The notes beneath the pieces are model-generated. The model was not told where the DNA came from. It did not search any database and worked only from the letters and a program-made list of their open reading frames with translations. 53,183 nt of DNA from a virus. The stretch spans positions 1-53,183 of the IMG/VR virus record IMGVR_UViG_3300017917_003089. The stretch is one strand, 5' to 3'. Positions 34,254 through 40,597 of the stretch are shown here, in pieces. The translations under genes and the position numbers were made by a program. Every line of letters begins with the position of its first letter. Within the stretch, counting starts at the first letter, position 1.

Positions 34254-34793
34254 ATGACACATAAAGTTTACACAAAAAAAGGTGACGATGGTACAACAAG
34301 TTTACTCTCAGGTAAAAGAATTTCAAAAACATCATCGGAGATAAAATCTGTTGGAGTGTTAGATGAGTTAAATTCATTTATAGGATTTTTAAGAAGTGAA
34401 ACCAATATTGCTAGCGAATTCCTCGAAGACGTTCAATGGAATTTATTTAATGCAGGTTCAATAGTAATTAATGACAATGGTTTAAATCTTCCTGAAGTTA
34501 CAGAAAGTGATATTAAATTATTGGAAGATAATATGGATACGATGAGTAAGGAATTACCCGAACTTAAAAATTTTATATTACCTAAAGGTAATAGAGCGGT
34601 ATCGACGGCACATATTTGTAGAACAATTGCGAGAAGAGCAGAAATACAAGTTCTTGAGTGTCATAGTTTACAAAACTACACAAGATTAAATCCAATCACA
34701 GTTTATCTGAACAGGTTGAGTGATTACTTTTTTGTTCTTGCAAGATATATTGGACACAGAGAAGAGGTTGGGGAGACTATTTGGAAAAATTAA
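34254..34793 (+). CDS. PduO-type ATP:cob(I)alamin adenosyltransferase
   Basis: 179 residues. The N-terminal ATP-binding motif is YTKKGDDGTTSLLSGKRISK, followed by VGVLDELNSFIGFLR, FILPKGNRA, CRTIARRAEI and the C-terminal YLNRLSDYFFVLARY. This is the full PduO/PF01923 pattern. The enzyme transfers adenosyl from ATP to cobalamin, making coenzyme B12. In a phage it could feed a B12-dependent ribonucleotide reductase. I chose ATG 34254; an upstream TTG is less likely. The end overlaps the convergent DUF192 gene by 4 nt. Confidence 0.9.
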   Translation: MTHKVYTKKGDDGTTSLLSGKRISKTSSEIKSVGVLDELNSFIGFLRSETNIASEFLEDVQWNLFNAGSIVINDNGLNLPEVTESDIKLLEDNMDTMSKELPELKNFILPKGNRAVSTAHICRTIARRAEIQVLECHSLQNYTRLNPITVYLNRLSDYFFVLARYIGHREEVGETIWKN

Positions 34794-35137
34794 AGGATGT
34801 ATTCAATTGAATCACCCGCCTGAATATTAAGGTCTTCACAAGTACCACCCTCAAGTTCTAAAACGATATTACCTCTACCACAATAAGAAGGACAAGGGTC
34901 CTCATTACATGGAGGACAGTTGTGGTGTATGTTTACAATCACATTATTTTTGATAATTAGAATATCTAATGGGATGATACAATTCTTCATCCAAAAACAT
35001 TGTTTCTTTCCACCCATCAAAAATAAAAGACCTTCGAAATTAGAATCAAATCTTTTACCCATCATCCCAATAGATTGGGATTTTTTATCAATTAGAACTT
35101 TGATTTTAAAAATATTTTGATTAATTTTAACTCTCAT
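34790..35137 (-). CDS. DUF192 family protein
   Basis: 115 residues from the minus-strand ATG at 35137. The DUF192 pattern is clear: IGMMGKRFDSNFEGLLFLMG, then FWMKNCIIPLDILII and GDSIEYIL at the end. A Cys-rich loop (CPPCNEDPCPSYCGRG) is inserted before the last strands. The family is widespread, and its function is unclear. The start lies 13 nt from the divergent Nudix start, with a TATTTAT box in between reading toward it. Confidence 0.8.
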   Translation of the reverse strand: MRVKINQNIFKIKVLIDKKSQSIGMMGKRFDSNFEGLLFLMGGKKQCFWMKNCIIPLDILIIKNNVIVNIHHNCPPCNEDPCPSYCGRGNIVLELEGGTCEDLNIQAGDSIEYIL

Positions 35138-35140
35138 AAT

Positions 35141-35148
35141 TATAAATA
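35141..35148. promoter_or_regulatory. TATAAATA between divergent starts
   Basis: The 13 nt between the divergent starts at 35137 and 35151 contain TATAAATA. It reads as a T4-late-like box on the plus strand and as TATTTAT, 4 nt from the ATG, on the minus strand. Confidence 0.35.
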
Positions 35149-35150
35149 CT

Positions 35151-35576
35151 ATGGATAAAAAAAGATACGCAGGAGTTGTCGTTAAATGTAATAATAAAGT
35201 TCTTTTATGTAAAAGAAATAACCAAGGGTCTTTTCCTGGCATGTGGTCAATTCCTGCGGGAAAGATTGAAGATAGTGAAGAATCTAAAGATGCTGCAAAG
35301 AGAGAATTCTTTGAAGAAACCGCAGTAGATATTGATAACCAAGAATTAACTTTTATTGGATTACTCCCAAGACATACAAGGGACGGAAAGAAAGTTAAAG
35401 GTTTTATGTATGTGTATTTGTTAAATGTCGAAAGTGAAATTGAGCCTGATTTTGAAAATGCTATTGACGGAGAAGAGCATACCGAATGGAAATACTTTTC
35501 TCTTAATGAAATAGAAGAAACTAAAACAGGTACGTATCTTTATAGATTACTAGAAATAATTTTAGAAAAAATTTGA
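35151..35576 (+). CDS. Nudix hydrolase
   Basis: 141 residues with a Nudix box of the form Gx5Ex7REx2EE (GKIEDSEESKDAAKREFFEE near residue 40), in which the usual Gly after EE is Ala. The N-terminal strand holds VLLCKRNNQGSFPGMWSIP, typical of MutT-like proteins that hydrolyse nucleoside diphosphates linked to another group. The substrate cannot be read from sequence; options include oxidised dNTPs, ADP-ribose or NADH. It is followed by the gene-free RNA block. Confidence 0.88.
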   Translation: MDKKRYAGVVVKCNNKVLLCKRNNQGSFPGMWSIPAGKIEDSEESKDAAKREFFEETAVDIDNQELTFIGLLPRHTRDGKKVKGFMYVYLLNVESEIEPDFENAIDGEEHTEWKYFSLNEIEETKTGTYLYRLLEIILEKI

Positions 35577-35602
35577 CTTTTTAATAATTAATACTATATT
35601 TA
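35572..35602 (+). promoter_or_regulatory. Candidate promoter of small RNA
   Basis: TTTG (35572-35575), 19 nt, then TATATTTA (35595-35602), one base off TAnnTTTG. It lies just before the hairpin-rich 35609-35779 segment. Confidence 0.5.
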
Positions 35603-35608
35603 TTAGTT

Positions 35609-35779
35609 CTTATCCGAAAGGATAAACATCCCCAAAAAATGTTTCACAATAAATGAAATAACGAGAGTTTTTTCACAAAAAGTGAAACAACTGAGACGAA
35701 TAAAATAGTAGTCTCAAAATTAAAGTCCCACAGATTAGGTTATTTGAGAAAATGTCCGTATATTTGTGGGGCTCTTTTT
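35609..35779 (+). ncRNA. Candidate small RNA, about 170 nt
   Basis: There is no coding frame on the plus strand. Successive hairpins are TTATCC-GAAA-GGATAA (35610-35625, GNRA loop), TTTCAC-AAAAA-GTGAAA (35671-35687), TGAGAC/GTCTCA (35692-35716) and a 9-bp stem AGTCCCACA/TGTGGGGCT (35724-35773) followed by TTTTT, which works as a terminator. A promoter-like pair lies just upstream. I do not recognise the family; 6S-like length is the only hint and is weak. Confidence 0.5.
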
Positions 35780-35803
35780 AGAAATTAGTTCTTTTAAATA
35801 TTT

Positions 35804-35870
35804 GATTACATCCGCAGGTACAACCAGCGCATGACGTGGATGGTGACTGTGGAGGAAGTGGGATGTAATC
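35804..35870. repeat. 10-bp perfect inverted repeat around a GC-rich loop
   Basis: GATTACATCC (35804-35813) pairs perfectly with GGATGTAATC (35861-35870) across 47 nt. It may be an RNA arm of the tRNA-containing transcript. On the minus strand, an open frame from an ATG at 35915 to a stop at 35778 runs through it. Confidence 0.55.
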
Positions 35871-35880
35871 TTTATTATAT

Positions 35881-35953
35881 GGCGGGCGGAGGGCAAGGTG
35901 TCCTGGGTGTCTCATAAGCACTTATAAGATTGGTTCAATTCCAAGGCGTCGCA
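35881..35953 (+). tRNA. Degenerate tRNA-Met(CAT)-like element
   Basis: A clover-leaf is partly visible: D-arm AGGG/TCCT, anticodon stem GGTGT/GCACT with loop CTCATAA (anticodon CAT at 35913-35915), and T-arm TTGG-TTCAATT-CCAA. The acceptor ends GGCGGGC and GCGTCGC pair poorly. The 3' end TCGCAACAATAAT resembles that of the following tRNA, suggesting duplication. It could be a pseudo-tRNA, a tRNA-like RNA domain or a chance fold. Confidence 0.4.
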
Positions 35954-35961
35954 ACAATAAT

Positions 35962-36069
35962 AGTGAGGTAGAGCAGCGGTAGCTCACAAGGCTCACGGTC
36001 TTTAAGTGACTAATTGTCAAGTAATACCGTATAACCTTGGGGTCGTAGGTTCGATTCCTACCCTCGCAA
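35962..36069 (+). tRNA. Initiator-like tRNA-Met(CAT) with 36-nt insertion in the anticodon loop
   Basis: Acceptor AGTGAGG/CCTCGCA with a mismatched A1-A72, TA at positions 8-9, D-arm GAGC-AGCGGTA-GCTC with an A11-T24 pair, anticodon stem CAAGG/CCTTG, variable GGGTC and T-arm GTAGG-TTCGATT-CCTAC are all canonical. Mismatched 1-72 and A11-T24 are initiator hallmarks. The anticodon loop reads CTCA, then 36 nt (35996-36031), then TAA; removing the insert gives CTCATAA, the initiator loop. The insert pairs internally (CGGT with ACCG, TGAC with GTCA). CCA is not encoded. Confidence 0.7.
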
Positions 36070-36106
36070 CAAATAATCTAAAATAATAAAGATTATTAAA
36101 AAAAGA

Positions 36107-36138
36107 TTTGACAAATTAAAAAACTTGTCTTATCTTTG
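36107..36138 (+). promoter_or_regulatory. Bacteroidetes-type promoter upstream of large RNA
   Basis: TTTG (36107-36110), 20 nt, TATCTTTG (36131-36138): a full consensus match, placed 37 nt after the tRNA and before a 1.2-kb gene-free stretch. Confidence 0.8.
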
Positions 36139-36258
36139 TAAAACAAACGATGAAAGTCGTTTAGTTCTTTGAAGAGATTATCGTTTGAACCTGTCCCATT
36201 AAGAGTGGGGGGTCACTGAATCAAATGAAAATCAAATCAAAAAAAAGTTTCACAAAAA

Positions 36259-36290
36259 CTTGTTTGTTTCCCAAAACTTACTTACCTTTG
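36259..36290 (+). promoter_or_regulatory. Second promoter of large RNA
   Basis: CTTG (36259-36262, one base off TTTG), 20 nt, TACCTTTG (36283-36290). The predicted start near 36297 lies just before the 11-bp stem that opens the large RNA. Confidence 0.65.
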
Positions 36291-36296
36291 TGAAAC

Positions 36297-37287
36297 AAAT
36301 TGAGAAAAGGTTGGCTATGGCTATAAAATCGAGGTTTCCTTTTCTCAATTATCTAAAAAGTTCTTTGAATTAAAATATTTCTTAACTATGAGAGTACTGC
36401 TTGTTGAACCTTCGGGGAATACGGTATACGTCATACTCATAGGAAAGATATTGGGCGGTCTATAGTCCATAAAATAAACCATGAAAGTGGTATAAAGTGA
36501 CTCTAAATGTTTAAAATAGGGTTGCGGCTTCTGAAAGGGAGCTCGAGTAGAAAAGCAAGATATCATTTAACCTTTATTACCGAGGGTAACACTGTAGGGA
36601 ACGTGGTTGGGTGACCAAGCGATGTGGGTCGTTTGGTTGAGGAGGGAACTCCAATAAGAATAACTTGTAGAACTGTTGTAAGAAGTGTGGTCATCCAACC
36701 GTATAATTACGGAGTTCAATATTAAAGTAGACTTAAAACCGAAAGGTAAATGAGTTCGTACAGGTGGTGCTGTTGTTCTCCTTACTCTTCACCTACCAAG
36801 GTAGGAGTTATGAAGTAGACTTAAAATATGGAGGTCGGGAGACTTCAGAGAGTTGTTTAGTATTTCCTCGTTCAAAAGATGGGGGAGCTGGTCGCTGAAC
36901 CGCAACTTTCATAATCCACAAAACATTACTCTGTTAAAGTAAAACTAAACAAAGGAAAAGTGTTCAGCAGTCGTGGTAGACAGGTCACTACTTAGTCATG
37001 AGATGTTCATGGCCGTAAAGGGTCCCAAGCCCGATACGATTTTTTTGAAAGTTTTCTAGTCCCGCAAGGACGAGTCAGGGAGGCATCTTTGAAGAGCAAC
37101 AAGTAAAAATAGAGTATATTACGACTTAAGGATTGGTTAATCTAATTGACCGTGACTGAGAGGTACTATTCAAAAGATAGTGGAAATCGGAGTAAACAAT
37201 AATCTCCTGTAAAGTCTCTCACAAAAAGGTGTATTCTCAACCTATTTTGCCAATAACCCTGTCAGTTTCTACTGATGGGGTTTTTTA
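36297..37287 (+). ncRNA. Large structured non-coding RNA, about 1 kb (GOLLD/ROOL-like candidate)
   Basis: No convincing coding frame exists on either strand, and base composition is less AT-rich than the genes. It opens with an 11-bp stem TTGAGAAAAGG/CCTTTTCTCAA (36300-36310, 36338-36348) and ends in a terminator. Between are many hairpins with stable loops: CC-TTCG-GG (near 36409), ACCAT-GAAA-GTGGT (36479-36492), TTGG-GTGA-CCAA (near 36607), GGAG-GGAA-CTCC (36641-36652), ACC-GAAA-GGT (near 36738), CATGA/TCATG (near 36997). AAGTAGACTTAAAA occurs twice (near 36725 and 36813). Giant phage RNAs next to tRNAs are known (GOLLD, ROOL); membership is unproven. Confidence 0.7.
37257..37287 (+). terminator. 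Terminator of large RNA
   Basis: CCCTGTCAGT (37257-37266) pairs with ACTGATGGGG (37271-37280) over 10 bp, including two G-T pairs, around TTCT and is followed by six T residues. Confidence 0.85.
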
Positions 37288-37299
37288 TTTGAAAAATAT

Positions 37300-37330
37300 T
37301 TTGTAGAATTAAAAAATATACTTATCTTTG
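37300..37330 (+). promoter_or_regulatory. Bacteroidetes-type promoter
   Basis: TTTG (37300-37303), 19 nt, TATCTTTG (37323-37330), upstream of the gene at 37349. Full consensus match. Confidence 0.8.
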
Positions 37331-37348
37331 TATTCAAAATAAAGAATT

Positions 37349-37630
37349 ATGAATATGAACCAACACAACATTAAAATCCAACATGAAACCTTCGGTATTT
37401 TATTGGACGAGACTTTTGTTAATGGGACACAGTTTAAATTATTTCTTAAAATGGTACAAGGTTGTATTGAACTTAAAAATGATTTAACGTTCTTTAACGG
37501 TACCGATTTTTTGATTCATGTACCATATAAACATTTAGTTGGTTCAATAATTACAACAGCTGTTGATAATTATTCATTAGCTGAACATTTAGTTAATAAA
37601 TCTAAAATTGAGGCATTAGAAACAAAATGA
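37349..37630 (+). CDS. Hypothetical protein, 93 aa
   Basis: Mixed alpha/beta protein, for example HNIKIQHETFGILLDETFVN, with no recognised family. ATG 37355 is an alternative start. It has its own host-type promoter just after the large RNA's terminator and overlaps the next gene by 4 nt (ATGA), so the pair forms a small early operon. Confidence 0.65.
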   Translation: MNMNQHNIKIQHETFGILLDETFVNGTQFKLFLKMVQGCIELKNDLTFFNGTDFLIHVPYKHLVGSIITTAVDNYSLAEHLVNKSKIEALETK

Positions 37631-37905
37631 GTAACGAAGGAATATTAGGAAAAATGCTTAAAATTGCGGGAGCCGCCGCAGTTGTATATGCCGCGTATAA
37701 AATAGGACAAAGTTCGGATAAAGATAAAAAAAATCCTCAAATAATCGATATCCAAAGAGAAGATGTGATTGAAAATGCGGAAGAGCGATATATTGTCGAT
37801 TTGATTGATGAGCTTAATTGTAAGAAAAATAAGACACAAAAAGATAAAATTAATATTGAGTTGTTAGAGGTTAAATTAAAACAATTAAGAGGAGTAAGTA
37901 ACTAA
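37627..37905 (+). CDS. Membrane-anchored protein, 92 aa
   Basis: A hydrophobic Ala-rich helix lies near the N-terminus (MLKIAGAAAVVYAAYKIG, about 9-26), followed by a charged helical region. It is probably an inner-membrane anchor with a cytoplasmic coiled coil. Function unknown. A shared terminator follows. Confidence 0.65.
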   Translation: MSNEGILGKMLKIAGAAAVVYAAYKIGQSSDKDKKNPQIIDIQREDVIENAEERYIVDLIDELNCKKNKTQKDKINIELLEVKLKQLRGVSN

Positions 37906-37913
37906 AAATTTTT

Positions 37914-37960
37914 CCAAGTTTATTAAACTTGGTGGTGGAGGTCCACTAACCAGTGCGGCC
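37914..37960 (+). other. Hairpin-rich intergenic segment
   Basis: CCAAGTTTATTAAACTTGG forms an 8-bp hairpin near 37914-37932, and CACTAACCAGTG forms a short one near 37944. Together with the following terminator this may be only the 3' untranslated region of the upstream operon. Confidence 0.35.
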
Positions 37961-37962
37961 CT

Positions 37963-37988
37963 AAAAGGAGACTTCGGTCTCCTTTTTT
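37963..37988. terminator. Bidirectional terminator between convergent genes
   Basis: AAAAGGAGAC-TTCG-GTCTCCTTTT (37963-37986) is a 10-bp stem with a stable TTCG loop and A/T runs on both sides. It separates the plus-strand pair from the minus-strand cluster 37987-39720. Confidence 0.9.
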
Positions 37989-38466
37989 ATTGTATCCAAA
38001 TACCGAAACCACAGTTAGTATGAATATATTGATAGATTTCTTGTTTTATCGATTCTTTTAGGTCATCATAATCACTCCACTCGCCCATATCAACTTCATC
38101 ACTAATTTGGTCTAAGGTTTTGTAGGTATCATTTCCTTCATCATCGGATGCCAAAATTTTGGAATCCAAAATTTTTATCGATGCAATTATATCTGCTGGA
38201 GATTCATCTTCATCGTAACCAATTATATTCACATCAATAATTACATATTCACCATGACCGAATTCGACTTTGATACCCTCATTACCCTCAAGTTTTTTAA
38301 TTGCTTGTTTACAAAACTTATCAACACCATCTTGTCCTAACTCGGCAAACAAATCAGGTAAGAATTCCTCTAAATCATAACTAACCATTTTTGATATGGA
38401 TTCAAGTTTGGGGTTTGGATATCCAACTTTACTTAATATTTTTAAAAATGTTTTTAATTCACTCAT
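37987..38466 (-). CDS. Hypothetical acidic protein, 159 aa
   Basis: Minus-strand protein with a helical N-terminus (MSELKTFLKILSKVGYPNP) and an acidic alpha/beta C-terminus. No motif recognised. It starts 3 nt after the stop of the zinc-finger-like gene and is probably co-transcribed with it. Confidence 0.65.
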   Translation of the reverse strand: MSELKTFLKILSKVGYPNPKLESISKMVSYDLEEFLPDLFAELGQDGVDKFCKQAIKKLEGNEGIKVEFGHGEYVIIDVNIIGYDEDESPADIIASIKILDSKILASDDEGNDTYKTLDQISDEVDMGEWSDYDDLKESIKQEIYQYIHTNCGFGIWIQ

Positions 38467-38469
38467 ATT

Positions 38470-39318
38470 TTATCTTAATAAAATTTCTGGTATACGGTTA
38501 CGGTGGTATGATTTATCTGTTATATACATGTTATTAATTTCGTAAAGTTGAGGGTCATCAGAATAACCAATGCAATACATTTTGTTCTCTTCGAAAATAC
38601 TATCAAAGATTGCATGACCATCTTCAATTGACAAAATAACATATTCATTTCTTAATCTGTCAAAATCAAATTCTGACATTGCAGGATCTGATGTATTTTC
38701 AGTTAATTCGCATATATCCTTTATTTGTTTATTCCAGGTGCAAATATAATAAATTAAATATTCTAATTCATCTGTGATGTTCTCACCATTACCCTCACAT
38801 TCACTACAATACGCCTCGCCATCACCACCACAATATTCACAAGAATCAACCTCACCTCCTCCACAATTAGAACAAGTAATATCACCTGTTCCACCACAAT
38901 TATCACAATTCTCTCCGTCAATCAAACCATCACCGTGGCAATAAGTACAGGGCTCGTTTCCTGACCCACGACATTCCCCACAAGCAACTTCACCTGAACC
39001 GTTACATTCAACACAATGAACAGCTCCATTACCACCACAAGAATCACAAGTTTCTACGTAATAATTACCCTCGGAAGTGAGCATATGAACAAAAATTAAA
39101 TTATCTAATATTTTATCTGCTAATTCAAATGAGCCAGTATCTTTTAACGAAAATATGTAAAAAATTAATTTTATTTTATCCGAAGCGGAGAAATGATTAA
39201 AATATTCTTTTTGTTGAAATATTATTGGTATTAATTTATCTAATGTTTCTTGCGGAGACGTTACTTCAGATAACAGTCCTTCCATTTTTTTAGCTAATTT
39301 TTTTAATTTTTCATTCAT
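38470..39318 (-). CDS. CxxCxGxG zinc-finger-repeat protein without J domain
   Basis: 282 residues. The centre (about 90-180) packs about nine CxxC motifs of the DnaJ cysteine-rich type, such as CDSCGGNGAVHC, CNGSGEVACGECRGSG and CEYCGGDGEAYC. There is no HPD-bearing J domain. The N-terminal helix (LKKLAKKMEGLLSEV) ends in hydrophobic-x-E. DnaJ zinc repeats bind unfolded proteins and zinc, so a chaperone or protein-binding role is plausible. Confidence 0.7.
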   Translation of the reverse strand: MNEKLKKLAKKMEGLLSEVTSPQETLDKLIPIIFQQKEYFNHFSASDKIKLIFYIFSLKDTGSFELADKILDNLIFVHMLTSEGNYYVETCDSCGGNGAVHCVECNGSGEVACGECRGSGNEPCTYCHGDGLIDGENCDNCGGTGDITCSNCGGGEVDSCEYCGGDGEAYCSECEGNGENITDELEYLIYYICTWNKQIKDICELTENTSDPAMSEFDFDRLRNEYVILSIEDGHAIFDSIFEENKMYCIGYSDDPQLYEINNMYITDKSYHRNRIPEILLR

Positions 39319-39333
39319 AAATTAATTACTTTA

Positions 39334-39720
39334 TTAACGATGATTTACTTTATACGTGACATTAAATGAGTGTGTTTCATCGACTCTATAAATTATATCC
39401 CAAATCATCGCTTCCAACACCCAAACATCGGCGTTATGTTGAATTTTACCTTCTTTACTTATACTCCATTCATTAAGAATTTTTTCAAATTCATAACACA
39501 TTCGATAAATATCCTTACCAAAATCTCCAACTTCACCATTTATCACACCTTGATATTCAAATTTAATATTAACATCATATTCGTTAATAACATCTGCATG
39601 TTCCAAAGAATCATACTCAAAATCAATAGTGAAAGATTCTATTTCAAATTTTTTCCCAGCCGCAGATATCACTAGGTATTTTAATTTTTCAGTTAATATT
39701 TCTTCATTAATCATATTCAT
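39334..39720 (-). CDS. Hypothetical protein, 128 aa
   Basis: A helical start (MNMINEEILTEKLKYLVISA) is followed by beta-rich segments. The start contains ILTE, in line with the hydrophobic-x-E tags. First gene of the minus-strand cluster; a divergent gene starts at 39773, and the 52 nt between them are very AT-rich. Function unknown. Confidence 0.6.
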   Translation of the reverse strand: MNMINEEILTEKLKYLVISAAGKKFEIESFTIDFEYDSLEHADVINEYDVNIKFEYQGVINGEVGDFGKDIYRMCYEFEKILNEWSISKEGKIQHNADVWVLEAMIWDIIYRVDETHSFNVTYKVNHR

Positions 39721-39772
39721 AAATAGATTTGTTTTTTAAAAATATTGTTTATGATTTAAAAAATTAAATTAT

Positions 39773-40150
39773 ATGGAAATTGTAATTAGATTAACTGAAG
39801 AAGAAATTTTAAATATACCTAATGATTCATTACTTGGAGAGTTTGTTAGAAACAAATATTGGCAAAAAAGAAGAAATCAAGAAAGTACACCAATCGATGA
39901 TGATGTTAAAAATACTATAAAACCTTTTACTTGTTCTATTTGTGGTAAAGACACCTCGGAAATAGAATATGATTATCTATCAGGTTATGACCACTTGAGT
40001 TGTCAATTAAAGGTGGAAATAGGGGATGAATATGACCATTGCGTTATTTGTAATAAGAAAACACCATACTTACGTTCAACCCACATAGATCAAAGAATTG
40101 GATACGTTGAAGGTGCTGGACAATTATGTCGTGATTGTTATCACAATTGA
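39773..40150 (+). CDS. Zinc-binding-like protein, 125 aa
   Basis: An N-terminal helical part (VIRLTEEEILNIPNDSLLGE) is followed by Cys/His clusters: CSICGKDTSEI, then DHLSCQ, CVICNKKTP and CRDCYH. The spacing suggests two treble-clef-like zinc sites. No family recognised; a nucleic-acid-binding role is a guess. Confidence 0.65.
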   Translation: MEIVIRLTEEEILNIPNDSLLGEFVRNKYWQKRRNQESTPIDDDVKNTIKPFTCSICGKDTSEIEYDYLSGYDHLSCQLKVEIGDEYDHCVICNKKTPYLRSTHIDQRIGYVEGAGQLCRDCYHN

Positions 40151-40204
40151 TTTTAATATATATTTAAAAGTTATTATATAACCATATTTTTTTAATAAAA
40201 TAAT

Positions 40205-40236
40205 TTTGGTGGTTAATTTAGAAAGTATTATCTTTG
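40205..40236 (+). promoter_or_regulatory. Bacteroidetes-type promoter, copy 1 of a duplicated leader
   Basis: TTTG (40205-40208), 20 nt, TATCTTTG (40229-40236). The 25 bases from 40237 to the ATG region are identical to those after the next promoter at 40546. Confidence 0.85.
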
Positions 40237-40256
40237 TATTCACAAAACACCACTAT

Positions 40257-40538
40257 ATGACCACTACATTTATTATCAAATTCATTTTTGTAATGTTAGC
40301 CATGATTTTGGCTGACGTTTGTTGGACTATGTATTTTATTGAAACCGAAAAGAGAAATTCAGTTAGGGCTGGTTTTTGGGGTGTCGCAATCCTTATCTTC
40401 GGTTCCGTGGTTACCATGAATTATGTTGAAGATAGTCGTTTTCTGATTGCTGCGGCGATCGGTTCATTTATTGGAATTTATGGTACAATCGAATATAAGA
40501 AAAAAAAGGAATCTAAACAATTCACTAATAAGGTTTAA
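40257..40538 (+). CDS. Three-span membrane protein, 93 aa
   Basis: From ATG 40257. Hydrophobic segments lie at about 4-25, 38-53 and 58-75, ending in a Lys-rich tail (EYKKKKESKQF). Topology suggests a small inner-membrane protein. It has its own strong promoter and a leader shared with the next gene, suggesting joint early expression. Function unknown. Confidence 0.65.
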   Translation: MTTTFIIKFIFVMLAMILADVCWTMYFIETEKRNSVRAGFWGVAILIFGSVVTMNYVEDSRFLIAAAIGSFIGIYGTIEYKKKKESKQFTNKV

Positions 40539-40545
40539 AAAAACT

Positions 40546-40577
40546 TTTGGTCGTTATTTAGAAATCCTTTATCTTTG
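40546..40577 (+). promoter_or_regulatory. Bacteroidetes-type promoter, copy 2 of a duplicated leader
   Basis: TTTG (40546-40549), 20 nt, TATCTTTG (40570-40577), followed by the same leader TATTCACAAAACACCACTAT as copy 1. Confidence 0.85.
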
Positions 40578-40597
40578 TATTCACAAAACACCACTAT

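Noticed and set aside
35962-36069. Long-variable-arm reading of the tRNA with anticodon CAC
   Set aside because: It needs a weak 4-bp anticodon stem (CAAGG with TCTTT) and a long arm not found in Val tRNAs; the CAAGG/CCTTG stem with an insert fits much better.
35962-36069. Group I intron in the tRNA
   Set aside because: At 36 nt the insert is far too short for a group I core.
36345-36566. Minus-strand frame of 73 codons inside the large RNA
   Set aside because: Composition is unlike neighbouring genes, it runs through strong hairpins, and no promoter points at it.
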